Positions 1 through 13,300 are shown, counted from the first letter of the stretch. The stretch is DNA of 64,000 bases from Hydnum rufescens UP504 (GCA_014904985.1 MU128960.1:62001-126000), one strand, 5' to 3'. Notes: generated from the letters alone by a model not told the origin. Numbers and translations: made by a program.

Positions 1-1731
1 AGTGGCAGTCACACTGCCTTTAGAGCACTGGGAAATAGCCACCACCACAATCCCACGATCGCACGCCTCCTTAATGACATCCATAAGGTCCTTCCGCTGC
101 GGGGCGTTCCTTTTCGAGTCATGGTGTGTAAGCATGCGACGAGGCATAAAGAGTATAAATGGTCATACCCAGCCCCAAAACTCTGGAGAATAACTCCTTG
201 GATAGGCGGAGAAAGGAATGTATGCGCAGAAGCCGCGGTGATACCAGGGAATAAGCGAAGGGTAGCTGAAAGCCGGCCTTATGATCATCCTAAAGGGAAA
301 TAGAACAGACTAATGGGGCGTACCAACGTGGGGACACATGCCTAGCATAAACTACTATAAATAGGTTTTGACAGACGGGAATTTGAAACACTTACTCTTA
401 TGTGCACGGAATCGTCGTACAGCACGGGGGACCAGAATGTTCCTCCAATTGACAACGATTTGCGTGCCGACTTATGAACAAGAACTAATGTAAGACAGTG
501 GGAAAACCAAGCGACAGACACTTACCGTCCACAAGGTGTGGGAAGTTAGGACTTGAGAACGCGTCCAAGTCAAACGATGAGTGTTTAAAAACACGATTTC
601 CGCGATAAAGAGTATGATTGAAGTAGAGGCAACATTCTACTTGAAATGTGAGACCCCGAGAGCAATGGAGACTTCAAATATTTACCTGGGATGATATAGC
701 GCCCCGCTATAGAGAGTGCACCTAGAAGATTGTCCACGGCATCATTTCGTAGGTGCGAAAGAGGTATTTGAGCACCGGTAACGATCTGAATTGAAACATT
801 AGCGGGGCGATCGCGTTATTGGTTGTTAGAATATCTAGAACTGACCACAGTCTTTCCGAGATCCTCAAGGAGGAATGAAAGCGCACTGGTTGTATAGCTA
901 GACGAAAAAACATTGAAATCTGCACATTATCCCTGGATAGACGTACGAACCATATTGTATCAGTGCCTGATAGAATCAAAAATGCATCGAAAAACGAGTA
1001 ATTTAGCTCAATTTCGCTGGCTAAACGTATCCAATCAGAGAACTCCATGTTACTAGGATTTCAATCTTAGATCTTCAGCCACGTCGACCGAAGCTCTCTA
1101 CCTCTCACCTACTATCTATAATGGGCTGCCACTTTGAACATGATTAGTCAGCCTTTTAAAGTTACGCATAGAGTCGTGGTGTGAGTGTGTCTCACCTCCA
1201 ATACAACATATCTGATCCTTTTGTCCGTGGAGCTCGTTGGCGTTATGAGGGAGGGGAGAAAGGTCTCATAAACCCCGTCGCCTAACTGGACAGAGGGGGA
1301 AATATCGTCCTGGAGAGTCACTGGTCTGGTTGATCGGACGGGAAGAGTGCTAGAAGATCCCCTGGTCCCCACAGGGCTTCTATTGCCATCAGGAGTTGCT
1401 GTGCCTCGATGTGTTCTCCATTCAGCAATAGAACTGGAATTTGAGAAGTGAGAGTCCCCCGTAGGATCATTAAATCGACGACTATTTCCCAGTGCAGATG
1501 CGAGATAATGGGGTTCGGGCTGATATCCTGTGGTAGTATTGCGGGGTCTTTTCGAATAAAAATCTTAAAAAAAATTGCTTACCCTTTTCACCTGACAGCA
1601 TTCCTATGCAACCGGAGTTAGTCACTCCTGCTTTGGCTTCCACTGGCCTACTAACCTATGGTTCCGCCAGTATATATGACTAGGATGGTTCGGGCACCTG
1701 TATCAGAATCCATTGGAGTAAGCTTGGTCAT
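1..1731 (-). CDS. L-asparaginase, cytosolic type (3' part cut by window edge)
   Basis: Hydrolyses L-asparagine to aspartate and ammonia. Pieced together from about ten small minus-strand exons. It starts MTKLTPMDSDTGARTILV, followed by the catalytic signature YTGGTIGM, which is split by an intron near 1620-1660. Downstream blocks are typical of the family: IDSSNMEFSDW, SGTDTI, LEDLGKTVIVTGAQIP, RNDAVDNLLGAL, FNHTLYRGNR, SSPNFPHLVDG, TLRLFPGIT and GVILQSFGAGNAP. Frame and phase agree at every junction checked. The coding sequence runs off the left edge after SQCSKGSVTAT, so the C-terminal part is missing. A second in-frame ATG lies at 1713. The gene is divergent from eIF2B-beta, with a MITE and a duplicated leader between them. 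Family assignment is firm; exact exon ends are inferred. Confidence 0.9.
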
Positions 1732-1738
1732 GAAAGGA

Positions 1739-1786
1739 AATAAAAGAACACCGGCGGTTGCCGACCCCTGGGTAGCCAAAATGCCT
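1739..1786 (+). repeat. Leader duplication, copy 1
   Basis: A 48-bp segment nearly identical to 2415-2460 (one indel and a few substitutions), in the same orientation. Copy 2 is the immediate 5' leader and first two codons of eIF2B-beta; this copy lies just upstream of the asparaginase start and also carries the ATGCCT. The MITE lies between the two copies. Confidence 0.9.
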
Positions 1787-1909
1787 CCTACTCACCTGAG
1801 CACCGGAGAAACACGGCCCGTAATAGCGCATTTCCATTTCTATTTTGGAGGCACACCTCAGGGATGATGGAGGATCGGATGCCGAAATGGACTGACCGTA
1901 TGTCCTTTA

Positions 1910-2301
1910 CAGCGATACTCATATCGATAGGGAAGTTTGATTTTGTTGCCCATCCAACAACCAAGAAGAATTGAATTGAGCATGTGAGCTATGTTCCGGG
2001 GTCCTACCCCATGACTGTGCTTGTGACCGGCACGAGTAGCCGGTCAACTCAAATCACAATGAAGGAATCCCAGGCCAGCTACCAGTGGCGGCGACAAGAG
2101 TAGCATCGGTCTGGCGACAGACATAGTTTGCAAAGTGCAGACGTGTATTCAAGATGAGAAAACAAAGGGGTCGGCGTTTGCCGTGAAGCACATGACCTCT
2201 CGAATTACATATGGGCCCTGGACACCCTCGCTGAGTGCATAAAAACTTCCCGGATCAAACCACAAAAATTGAATTTCCCTATCGATATACGAGTATCGCT
2301 G
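1910..2301. mobile_element. MITE copy 1, TA-flanked, CAG-ended terminal inverted repeats
   Basis: A 392-bp non-coding element. Its left end, CAGCGATACTC followed by ATATCGATAGGGAA, recurs inverted at the right end (ttccctatcgatatac then GAGTATCGCTG), giving terminal inverted repeats of about 25 bp. It is flanked by TA on both sides (1908-1909 and 2302-2303), as expected for Tc1/mariner-pogo type insertion. A second, roughly 85-90% identical copy lies at 37531-37888. There is no transposase ORF, so it is a non-autonomous element. Confidence 0.9.
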
Positions 2302-2414
2302 TACTTATGGACGGCAGCTCATATGATGGTCGGGTTCGCCCGGTGGGCACGTGATGAAATACCAAATCGAATCCCCGTGACGACGAAATGGTCTCTTACT
2401 TACGTAAGAGTTGG

Positions 2415-2460
2415 AATAAGAGCACCGGCGGTTGCCGACCCCTGAGTAGCCAAAATGCCT
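2415..2460 (+). repeat. Leader duplication, copy 2 (contains the eIF2B-beta start)
   Basis: Matches 1739-1786. It includes the eIF2B-beta ATG at 2455, so the duplicated unit is promoter-proximal leader plus start codon. Confidence 0.9.
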
Positions 2461-3992
2461 GCTTCAACAATTGAAGTCAAAGACAAAGCGAGTCAGCGTG
2501 CTGTTGATGTGGTTGTGGCCAAACTTCGAAGGAGGTTAGAGATTATATCGTTCTAACCTATACACTTGTGTCTTATTAGACTCTAGACAAATCTTTGGGT
2601 CACACGAGACCGCTCTAGAAACCGTCTTATTACTGAGGCAGGTTGTTGCGGCCGCCAAGTTTAATACCATAGATCAGCTTCTGGATATGGTTCGAAGAGT
2701 GGGTCGACGGCTCGTAGAGGCCCAGCCTCGAGGTCGGCTCCAGCATGTTTCCTCTAATTACTCCTACCTCGCTAAGTTCTTTCGTGGACGTTAGAACAGA
2801 GTGTGGGGAACATTGTTCGAAAAGTCCTCAAACTCATCCGCGATGAGTACGCAGCGGTGGCCGGACCCATCTCCCAATCTGGAACTTCCACGCCTCAATT
2901 ACCGACTGGGTTATCACGACAACCGTGGGCATCTTCCGTCGCAAATTTTGTACTGCTTGGACATCCGCGGCACCAAGGCTCGTCTCTTTCATTGGCTGAA
3001 AGATCCGGGAATTCTACTCCGGTCAGCGTAGAAGGACAGCTTTTAGCCGACGAATCAAATAGAAAAGTGTCGTCTATCAAGCCTGCTCTCATTGATGCCA
3101 TTCAGGAAGTCATTGACGAACTCGAAACTGTCTATGAAAGCGTAGCCAGAAATGCTCGAGATCACATTCATTCCGAGTTCAGTTCGTTGACGTTTGATGG
3201 ATAACGACACCTTGTTGACCTGTTATCTGACAGTGATATCGTCCTCACTATCGGAAAATCGCGAACAGTGGAGTCATTTCTTAAAGCAGCTGCCCGGGAC
3301 CGCAAGTTTATCGTGATTGTCGCTGAGACTGCACCATCGTATGTTTTTTTTTCGGACTTCTTTCGATGCACCCCAGATCCACTGGGCAAAATCGTAACTT
3401 TCAGATATTTAGGAAGGGAAATGGCGTCCTCTCTATCTTCTGCCGGGATATCCACGGTTTTAGTCCCCGATTCGTGCCTTTATGCTCTTATGTCCCGCGT
3501 CAATAAGGTGATCATTGGTGCACATGCCGTCATGGCGAACGGTGGGATGTTCGCGATCGCTGGATCCCTCGTTGCGGCGTCCGCAGCTCGTGCCCACTCC
3601 ACCCCAGTCATTGTCTGCACTGGCCAGTTTAAGTTGACTCCCCTTTGGAATCTGCATTATCAATATGCTTCTGTAGATGTTGGTGACCCTGAACGAGTTC
3701 TCAGCTCCGTAGGGGATGGGGGAGATGCCCCGGAGGGTGTGGATATCATCAACCCTTGGTTTGATTACGTCAAGCCTGAGCTTGTGGATGTTCTCATCAC
3801 CAATTAGTGAGTTAGTCCCGCCTTTTCCCATAGATTCCATAGCTAACATTCTTCATCGCTCATAGTGGCGATCATCCCCCGGCCTACGTATACCGGTAAA
3901 TGGAGCGCGAGGCTTCCTTATTGCTGTACTAATTCACCCGTGGTTCTAGGCTCGTCAAGGAAACCTATGATGATGAGGATATCGAAATTTGA
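2455..3992 (+). CDS. GCD7: Translation initiation factor eIF2B subunit beta
   Basis: Regulatory subunit of the eIF2 guanine-nucleotide exchange factor in the cytosol. Seven exons: 2455-2534, 2587-2732, 2795-3176, 3234-3338, 3405-3806, 3866-3895 and 3950-3992. They sum to 1188 nt (395 aa), the usual length. N-terminal helical part: LLLRQVVAAAKF, DMVRRVGRRLVEAQ, VGNIVRKVLKLIRDEY. Rossmann-like C-terminal part: SDDIVLTIGKSRTVESFLKAAAR, VSRVNKVIIGAHAVMANGG-type core (here MSRVNKVIIGAH), ARAHSTPVIVC, NPWFDYVKPELVD and YVYRLVKETYDDED. All seven exons join in phase. One donor is the less common GTTCAG (3177). Its 3' end is 82 bp from the GUF1 stop, tail to tail. Confidence 0.97.
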
Positions 3993-4074
3993 TTAACAAT
4001 ATCGAGTCACATGCAGGTGTTGACCATATCTAAAGCGATTAATACGGTGGGAGCGTGAGCCGTTGACGGATAGA

Positions 4075-7000
4075 CTACTTGGTTTTGTTACTGAGAACAT
4101 CAAAGAATGCGGCCTGAGGAAGTTCAATACTGCCAATGCGTTTCATCTTCTTTTTGCCCTCTTTTTGTCTAGTAAGATGCTGCGAATCCGAGAGGTAAGA
4201 CGATACTCGAATCATGATGCTTAGGTGACCCCACCTTCAATTTTCGTTCGTAATGCCCTGGTTTTATTGCCAATAGATTGAATACTCGAAAAATGATGAA
4301 AAAAGTTCTCACCTCCGTAAAGTCCTGCAGTGACATCTACAAACCTTCTTTTGTTAGCGATCACGCTGAATTCATTCCACTGAGGAAAGCACTCGCCTTT
4401 CCGCATTGCAGATATCGTCTCCCGGGCGACCACTTTGGAACCTACTACAGCCTGTATTGCGACCTCAAATAGATGCCGTGGAATTACATCCTCTTCGGCT
4501 TCATGTCAGAGAATAGCCAAGTGTAACTACAGGTGGACGAACTCACTAAGCTTCTTGGCCCAAAGTTTCCCAATATCATGGATGGCCGAGTGATGGACAA
4601 TCATCGCGAGTGCATCGATGGGCTTGCCATTGAGCTGAAACGTCATCTGCAATCAAAATTTGCATTTCAGCGGTCCGCACGCGCGCATAACGCCCTTGTA
4701 TTGGTCGCACCTTCTTCATATTGCAAGCTTCATATCCAGCATCCTCATAACTGCAGTTAATGCTAATGAGAGCAGAGAATTGGACTGATTTACAGAGTCG
4801 GACGCACTCAAAACTTGCGTATCCTGAGCTACGGTGTTTGAGAGAATCGAAAAAATCAGTCACCACTTCCGAAAGAGGGAGCTTCGCGGTCAGAATGACG
4901 CGAGGCGCCGTATCCACGCCAGCGGCACCAGCCAACTCTAGGTATCGATGGTCCATATTCTGTCCACGATGGGACGAGCACAAGTCCATCATTTCGCCCA
5001 AGAATTCTGTACAAGGAAGATTGACGCGTCTCTAGAGTGGTACATGAGAAAAAGTGGCGTACCTTGCGGAACGATGATCGTCGCATTCACCATTGGCTCC
5101 TGGATTTCAATCACGTTGTGCGTGCTTTCATACACATCAGGGAAATCAGTTGGATTGCTGATCGTAATAACTCGGTCTTTGTAGACGATCTTATATGGGA
5201 CAGTCGGAGAGGTGATGCTAGAGGATACGAATTTAGGCTCAAGAAATGATGGAAAAGAAACATATTACCCACATAACATTTGCATCGTACTCATCCTCTA
5301 GTCTTCATACCAACGCCTGAGTATCGATTTGAACCATTGGTATTAACACTCACCTTTGTCGGAAGACATCCATGTGAAGAGTACCAAGGAATCCAAGTCG
5401 GCATCCTTGACCAAGCGCGGTTGACGACTCACGTTGGATTGTAACACTGCGGTCTGTCAAGGCCAGCTGCATTTAAGAGGGGCACGAAATCAGCCTTTGA
5501 GACACATTAAGGGACCTGAAAGGACTTAACACGCTTGATGGACTCTTCAAGTTTGAGAAAGTCATTAGAATCGACTGGAAAGACTCCTGCATAGACCTTC
5601 GCTGATCGTGAGCACAATATAATGATACATCACGCATGCCTACCATAGCTCGCGTGGGCTTAAATCCTTCCAGAGGTTCTACCTTTTCCCCTTGTCGGTA
5701 AAACGTGTCACCGATATGCGCTATATACATCCTGGTTAGGAGGTATCCTATTTTTCAAACGAAAGAAATGTGCCTTCTGAGGATTCCTTCATATTGCAAA
5801 CTGAAGCCATTGGTGAGCCCAAAATTGAAGCGTGGCCTGAGTGGAGCGGAAAATGCTTACCAAAATAACCGACTTGTCCAGGAAGCAAGAGTTCTGTAGA
5901 AACCTCTTCTGGGTGCATAATTCCCACCTCGACAACCTCATAGCGCTTGCGGGAGTGACTTGATGCGATTTTGTCTCCTTAAGGGGCCCCAGGTCCGGAG
6001 TTGAGAATCGTCTTCTCTGGAATAAAAAGGAAAGCCGTAGCCAACCTTTGCGCAAAACACCAGAGTTAATGGAGGTGAGTGATATGACTCCACGGTATCG
6101 ATCGTATCTGCGATATTCCAACATGGGTCGAAATATCTTAATAAGGACTTGACAGACCAACCCACGAGGAATCAAATAATAATGCCTTTAGCGGCGATGA
6201 GGCATCACCCTTTGGCGGTGGGATTCGATCGGCGATCGCCTGGAGCACCTGATCTACCCCCCTACCGGTCTTGGCTGATACGTATAAAACATCCGCAAGT
6301 TCAAGTCCAAAAGTAGAGCACATCTGATTAGCAATGCGTTCTGGGTCAGCTTGAGGGAGATCAATCTTGAAGACGAGAGTGGGTGTATATCAATCTGATA
6401 TGATGGGGCCAAAATTTATAATAGAAATAAACCTTGTTGAGAACGGGAATAATCTTGATATTGCGCTCTCTGGCCACATGAAAAACCGAGATGCTCTGCG
6501 CCTGCACTCCTTCTAGTCATTGCTATCAGAAGTGCCTTATGATCAAGGACGATAAAGTAGGTACAAACGAGTAGCATCGACGAGCAATAATGCCCCCTGG
6601 CATGCTGAAAGTGAGCGAGCAACTTCCCAAGCGAAGTCAACGTGGCCGGGGGTGTCGATCAAATTTAATAGATGTTGTTGGCCATAGAATTCATGAATCA
6701 TGCTACTCAAGCGTCAGCGGTTAGTAATGGTATAGAAGCCATTTCCAACTTCAACATACGTTGCTGTCTGGGCCTTGACTGTTATCCCTCTCTCGCGCTC
6801 GACTTTTAATTTATCGAGAACCTGTTTATTTTGACCCGAAGCACTGGGGTGTATTGTTTTAGTCATCTAGAATAGAAGTATCGTTCATAATGCAGAGCTC
6901 AGCCACATCAACATTAAACGCATACTTCAAGCAGCCTCCAGTCACAAAAAAAACATAAGAAATTGTACGCAAGAAGTCCTAATGTAAACTGACATGCCCA

Positions 7001-7093
7001 CCTGTCGGCCAATGTGGATTTCCCATGATCAATGTGGGCAATTATGGAGAAGTTTCTGTTCAGACACGGCACCTGGGTTAAATTGTGAGCCAT
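4075..7093 (-). CDS. GUF1: Translation factor GUF1 (LepA/EF4-type GTPase)
   Basis: Ribosome-associated GTPase, mitochondrial in fungi. GTP-binding motifs are visible in order: [18 protein letters not shown] (P-loop), [20 protein letters not shown] (switch I), [18 protein letters not shown] (G3) and [12 protein letters not shown] after the NKID element. Then [38 protein letters not shown] near [20 protein letters not shown], and a C-terminal [11 protein letters not shown]...DVTAGLYGG...[19 protein letters not shown], ending at a TAG at 4075-4077. About a dozen introns, not all mapped. The chosen start (MAHNLTQVP) is the only ATG in frame after an in-frame stop, and it leaves no obvious presequence. 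It shares a 228-bp intergenic region with STT4, transcribed the other way. Confidence 0.93.
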
Positions 7094-7321
7094 GTCATGT
7101 ATACGTATTTTTGGCACACCGAATTAACTGGCAGGGGAAGTCTTCCATCTTAGGAGAAAGCGAAGAATTGCGCCGTGATATGGTTATTACGGGAGGGTGC
7201 GAAGCGCGGGGACTCCGTCGACGCAGGACTTGGCATCCATAGGAATGCCCAGGATGTTTGCCATGAAAACATGGTTTAAATTCTTACACTTGCGGGAATC
7301 TCCGAAGGCCTTCCAGTTGCG

Positions 7322-10300
7322 ATGGACGTGCTCGACTTCAATCTGCACCAACTTGTTCTCAGTGATCTTGCGGCCACCGTGGAGACTTCTAGGATGATGA
7401 ATCTGCAAATCGTGTCATGGATCTCCTCACTTCCAGGGTTAAAACTCGCGATCCCATTATTGTGAATGAGTCGACTCAGGAAAGAGTTTTCATGGTGCGA
7501 AAGGAGGGATTGAGTTGCAGTCATGATATATTAAACCACGATCCTCTTATATAGTCCACGTCAAGCGTGGAGTGCAACATTGCCTTTGGCCAACTCGCTG
7601 TAAATGTACCCCCAAGCCGCGTCGAGGAAACTGTCCATGTACTGGTTGACATACTCGGGGACGTCCCGTATATATCGTTTCCCAGCAACCTTACGTGGAA
7701 TGGTATATACCGTGTCGACAATAATGTGCATTGCTGATACTTTCACTTCGTCTAGAATGGGCACTTCCAGATCAACTTGTATACACCACGGCGTCGTCTT
7801 TGTTATGGCTTGGATCCGCCTATCCAGCCTTCCGAGAGACTGCTATAAATAGTCTTGGAAATTTTGCTAAACTAGCCGTACTACATTTGAAGTCGGAATC
7901 GGGTGTGTCCTATCCATCTTGATAGTCCCACCGAAGAATTGCCTAAAATACGACGATTCAGCGGAACGATTGATCACGGAGATCACACCTTCCCTCCATG
8001 GTCTATATCGTGCCATAACTTCAACACCGTTTCATTGGAGCCCGATAGAATGGCAAGACCTTGCTACTATCACTGGGGAATTGTTTTCTGCGAATGTTGT
8101 AGATCGCCTCAACAGTCTGCTCCCGGACTTCTTGAACGGCGAAATCGACTATCAACAGAGGCTGTATATTCAAACAACTCTTTCTCGCTACCTTTCTTCT
8201 GGCCGACCCCTATCCGGATACTTGGGTGTTTGTAGCGTCATGGAATGCCAGTGGACTGCCTTGGCTCAAATATTGTGCCCGCCACTCCCGCAGCCACCAC
8301 TAGCAACCACTAGCCTAGGACATGGTCACCTTCACCAGATCGTCGCAGCCCAGGCTTCGAATACTGCATGGGCTTCTTTGACAACAAAGTCAGCACAGAA
8401 ACCTTCGCCTTCGACTCTTGCGGCAGAATTCGTTTCGACCTTGCGGTTATCACTGAAGGCGGCAACTCAATGTTTCTCAGATCTTCTACATCAGGTTCAC
8501 GAATTCGGGCAGATCAAACCGGAAATATACGCTTACGAAACACTTTCGGAAAGCCTGGTGAGCAGATGTCCCCACAGCAAGCCCGTATACATAACCGCGG
8601 CATCTTCCACCAGAAATTGGCTACAGTGTGTTCGATAGCTCTGGACGAGCTCGATCTGTCACTCTTAGATCGACTGAAGCTTCTTCTTAGTAGCCAGTCT
8701 CCCATGTTGGAGAGCCGTCTTTTGGATGCGGCTCTGAAATCGGTAAACGTTCTCGTGCGAAAGTAAGAAATTTGTCTTCCTTGCCAAAGAAACTATACTT
8801 ATGTTTGTAACTAGCTTTCCCTCTATTGCTCCAACGATGGCTAGCCACCTTCGCCGGTTCGTCACCACCCCGATGTCTATATTTGAATTCGAGTTTACGT
8901 CGGAGAACCGTGCCCCTTCTCCCCTTCTGGCCGCGACGAAGAGCCTGGCCCTGTGCATCAGAGTTCGCACCTTGAAATGATATTAACTGCTGACTCGCGT
9001 TCTGATGCCATCGTTTCCTTTGTAGTTGGTGCCAGGAAATGAACTTGGGATGTCGTATATGTACTCACTTTTCAACTTCGTGCCAAGCACGGTCTCAGAC
9101 ACGGATCCCACAGTTCAGAGCGATGAAGTTGGACAGTCGCCGTATATCCATGATCACGATGGTGCGGAAAGTGGATTACAAGGTTATACGGATGGCGAAC
9201 GACGACTGGTTGGCATCAATACCGTCTGCGTCATCACTTGCCTCGCGCTTGAGCTCCAAGATGAAGATGTTCGGTTTTCTAACACGATTTAAGACTACCC
9301 CTCAATTTAACGGTCACATTCTGTAGATAACTCAACTTGCCGTCTCAATGCTCCTGCAGCGTCTTCGCACCTCAGAGACCTCTGTTGAAGCATGCATTGC
9401 ATATAATTTGGTGGATTTGGCCCTGCCGGCAGCCCTGGACGTCTTTTTGGACATAACGAAAGCATTCTCCATATCAGTATTGGAACTATTCATACGGAAT
9501 CACCTTTTTCCAGAAACAATGCAGTAGGCATTCCCTGTCTCCCCTCCACACTTTGATGTCTATGCTCATTTCCTCGCCAGATTTTAGCTGCACAGACTCG
9601 TCTGGCTCAGGATTTGAAAGGTCCAGCTGACAACCAGAAAGCCTACTTGATGGAGTTACTTTCACTATTCAATGACTTGGGAACAGCGATTCAGACCAAA
9701 GCTTCATCATCTCATCTTCATTTGCCGGTACGTCAATGTGTAACCCCCGGCCTGCCGGACAGTCCATCGACTTATCGCTATGATTCAGCAACCAGAGCAC
9801 ATCGAACAGCTCTCTGCTCTAGTTTTGCCCATTGATTCCCTGCTTAGCCATCCTCAATTCACACCTGACAATCAGTCTCCAGAGATCGTGACTCTGTTCC
9901 GAAGCTTCTGGCTTATTGTAGCCATTTTCCGTCTATGTGATGGCCAGCATGCCAATATGAACGTATGGAAGAGCGCTGCCCTCGCACGTGTCGCTGCAAA
10001 GACTCCTCGCTTGGTATTGGAGGACTCCGACGATTTTCTGAACAGCGACTTGGAATATAACCGAGCTATTAGGAAAGACTACAGCGAGCGAGTATGTCCC
10101 TTCATCCGACTCGAAATCACTATCACTTTGAAGCAAACTTTGTCTATCAGATTGCCGCGAATCACCGTTCTCTCCTTGCGAAGCAAATCACTAGTCGTGC
10201 CGGTGAGGTCAGACACGTGTCCCCTGCACAAGTGGTTTTTCTCCTCGCCATGCTCGATATTGAGACTCTCCGGACATCAATGGGTCTGCCTTCCGCCCTT

Positions 10301-13300
10301 CCTTCCTATTTCGTCCACAGCGGAATCAATGCTGATACCCATCTTGTGTCGTGCATGGAATCTATCGCCGAAAATGTAAGATACGAGGCCAGCGAGATCT
10401 GCCTCGTCTAATTCCATTTCATATTAGGTCATGCGTGGTTGCATTGCTTCGCTGGGATCACGAATTGTGGACCACTCATTAGGATCAGATCTCACATCCG
10501 AACTCCAGGGCCTTTTGGTCTGGAGCTCTCATCGTATTGAAAAAGCCAGGAACATGGCTTCAAAGTATCTCGATCGCCTAATCACATCTTTCCCCTCCTT
10601 GATGTGTGATTCTAACTTGGTCTTCGCCATCCTGGACATCTTAACGTTGCTCCAGAATTCTTGTGATGGGGAGCATCTTGACGAGGTCAGTGTCACTTCT
10701 ATCAGCAGAATTTACGTGATGTATCGTCTTTGCCCAGTACAACCCTCAACACGTTTTCCACTCGGAAAGGAGTCACCTGACCTTGACATTGACGGATTCA
10801 TACTCGACGAGACGTGACATCCTCGGTCAGCTCTATAAGAATGCCAAACAGTGGTTCTCCATGTCCATCGCTCGCGCGCCTTTGGAAGTTCAAGCCATCC
10901 TCCAGGTGAGGTCAATCTGCTTTGTATATGATGCACACTGAACCTACGTTACACAGAAATACCTTTCCGATCATCGGCGAATTCCACAGCCGTATGCCAC
11001 AGAACTAGGAGCATCCTTGGCCCTACAATGCGCGACCGAGTTTGGCACGCTACAAAACCGTCACGGTACTGGAGATTCATCTACGCTCGCTCCGACTATC
11101 CGCTAATTGGGACGTCGGGCTGAATAGTGCCAGACTCACCCCTTGCATCTTGGAAACCCGACCGAGCCAAACTAGTTGCTAGCCAGATATCCTCCCACGC
11201 CCATTTTACCGGGAGAAGCTGCCGGTGTACGACTGGCTAATCGTCGAGGTGATCGAAACCACTAAAATAGACCTATCACTGGTATTCATATACTCTTACT
11301 CTCCCAGGTCCGAGTGATGTGCAAAAAGTCCCGCCTGTCCATGCTCCAGGATACGAGATCGAAGCACTAAAGCAAAAGATGAAGTCCACTTTCGAAGAGA
11401 TCCAAAATAAGACTAGCGCATTAACGGCCCAGGACCTTAGACGATTATTATTTCGCTGCGCCTCAGTTTTAATATCAATGCCAGAAGTTCGTGGGATGGT
11501 ATACAATGGGGATATTTCGTTAACATACTTTCCTAGTGCGACCGCGATTTGCTTCATCTTTTGGTGGCGGTTCCTTTCGAATCTCTGACGCCTGCGTCTG
11601 TCTCAACTGGGACCGAAGCCTGGACGTGGCTTGTTCGTGAACGCCCAGATCTCGAAATTGGCCTCATGTTCGAGTTCAATGCTGCTTGGTTGACCACCAT
11701 TGAACTCAAGAAAGGCATGTTCTCATCCGCCCTGAAGTTCGTTCGTCCCTTTTCTCCCACTGTTCAAAGGATTCTTATGATATTCCATAGTACCGACGAT
11801 CCTTTCTGTCATCCTGTGGAATATACCCCGACAGACAAAGACCTCATCGATCACTCATTTCAAGCTGCCCGACGCTTATTAATGCCACACACTATGCTCC
11901 TTCATACCCTCGCCAGCCGTTTCCAAGCCGTGCGGTATCAACGGGCACCCCTGATGCGGCTGATGTTGAGATTGCTTCTTCGCTCCTGCACAAGCTCATA
12001 AACTTCTGAGGTATGGTGTCCGAAGTTCTTATGACGTGAGTCACTCATATGGCCGTTCTCCAGCACCCATCCATTAGCTCGTGAGGCTCGCTTCACTCTA
12101 CTGTTGTTCGGCTTTCAGGTGTTGCGTAACAGTCGTATGGACACTACCTCTGAGTGTTGTTTACGAACTGCTCTTTACGTGGCGGCATTTTCATGGTTCT
12201 CCGTCAGGCCCCGGTAAGATGACTTTTCTACTCGCCCTTGGACTTGAGGTTTGTCATTGATTTTACGATCCAGATGGACCTTTGGCGCCAACCGAGTGCA
12301 ATTGGACGTGGATATCAAATTACTGAATGAATTTCTCGAGGCACTTCATGCAGACACCCTTCGTGCGGACCACGATGTGACAAGTTTAGATGCCCCACGT
12401 CCTTTAGGGGGTTTGTCCCTTCGTAACGTCATCGAACTATAAGGTTAACTCATCGTATCTTACAGCGTACGACATACATCGACAACAACAAGGCCAACTA
12501 CTGCGCGTCCTAGTCGAGAACGAAATTAGTCGTTTGCTTGTTTGGGCTAATCCCAGCAACGAACCTCTCCGTGGTTCAGATCATCATGCTTGGGACCCAC
12601 TGATAACCGCGGTGACTTCAATTCATCCATGTGTATTAGCATTATTGAGGTTACTTATATTTTCTTCTAGGACTCTTGGATCCGACTTGTACAAACCGCT
12701 TGGAAGGTCGAACCTACGGTCGCCGTCCATATGGCAGAGCGATTTAAAATCCCTGCAGTCGTGAACGAAGTGACTCGACTGATCAAGGCGCATTCCAGTG
12801 CCGTGCTCGATTCTCCCGAAGCTCTTAAGTACCTACTAGGGGATAAACTGGACAGATCCTTACAGGGGAAACTAAAGGTGATCATTGTTAAGCCATTAGT
12901 GGATGTAACGGGTTGGTTCATTTTTTCCGAACTAGCATGTCCTTCTCTGGGCTCCTGTGCCGCCGGTTCTCGCGATTACTTACTTCCAACCGAATTACAA
13001 CAATGACCCATCCTTACTTCAGTATGCACACCGAGTGCTTGAGGACCATCCTGTGGACGTGACTTTCTTTTTTGTACCTCAAGTGGTGCAGGCGTTGCGA
13101 AGCGATGCACTGGGTCAGTTGTCTGGGATGAAAATAGCTTCCAATATTGAAGTCTTCGACAGGATACATCGAGCGATTTATTTTCGAGACGGCAAAGATA
13201 TCCCAGCGTTTCTGTCATCAAATCATCTGGAACATGAAGGCGAATACTTACAAGGACGACGCCGCGGAGGTGGTGAGCTGTGTTTTCTGGTGAGAAATAA

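Noticed and set aside
7561..7764. Minus-strand ORF that reads like protein ([17 protein letters not shown]...)
   Set aside because: The plus strand here carries STT4 exons whose phases join perfectly ([24 protein letters not shown]), so the minus reading is antisense.
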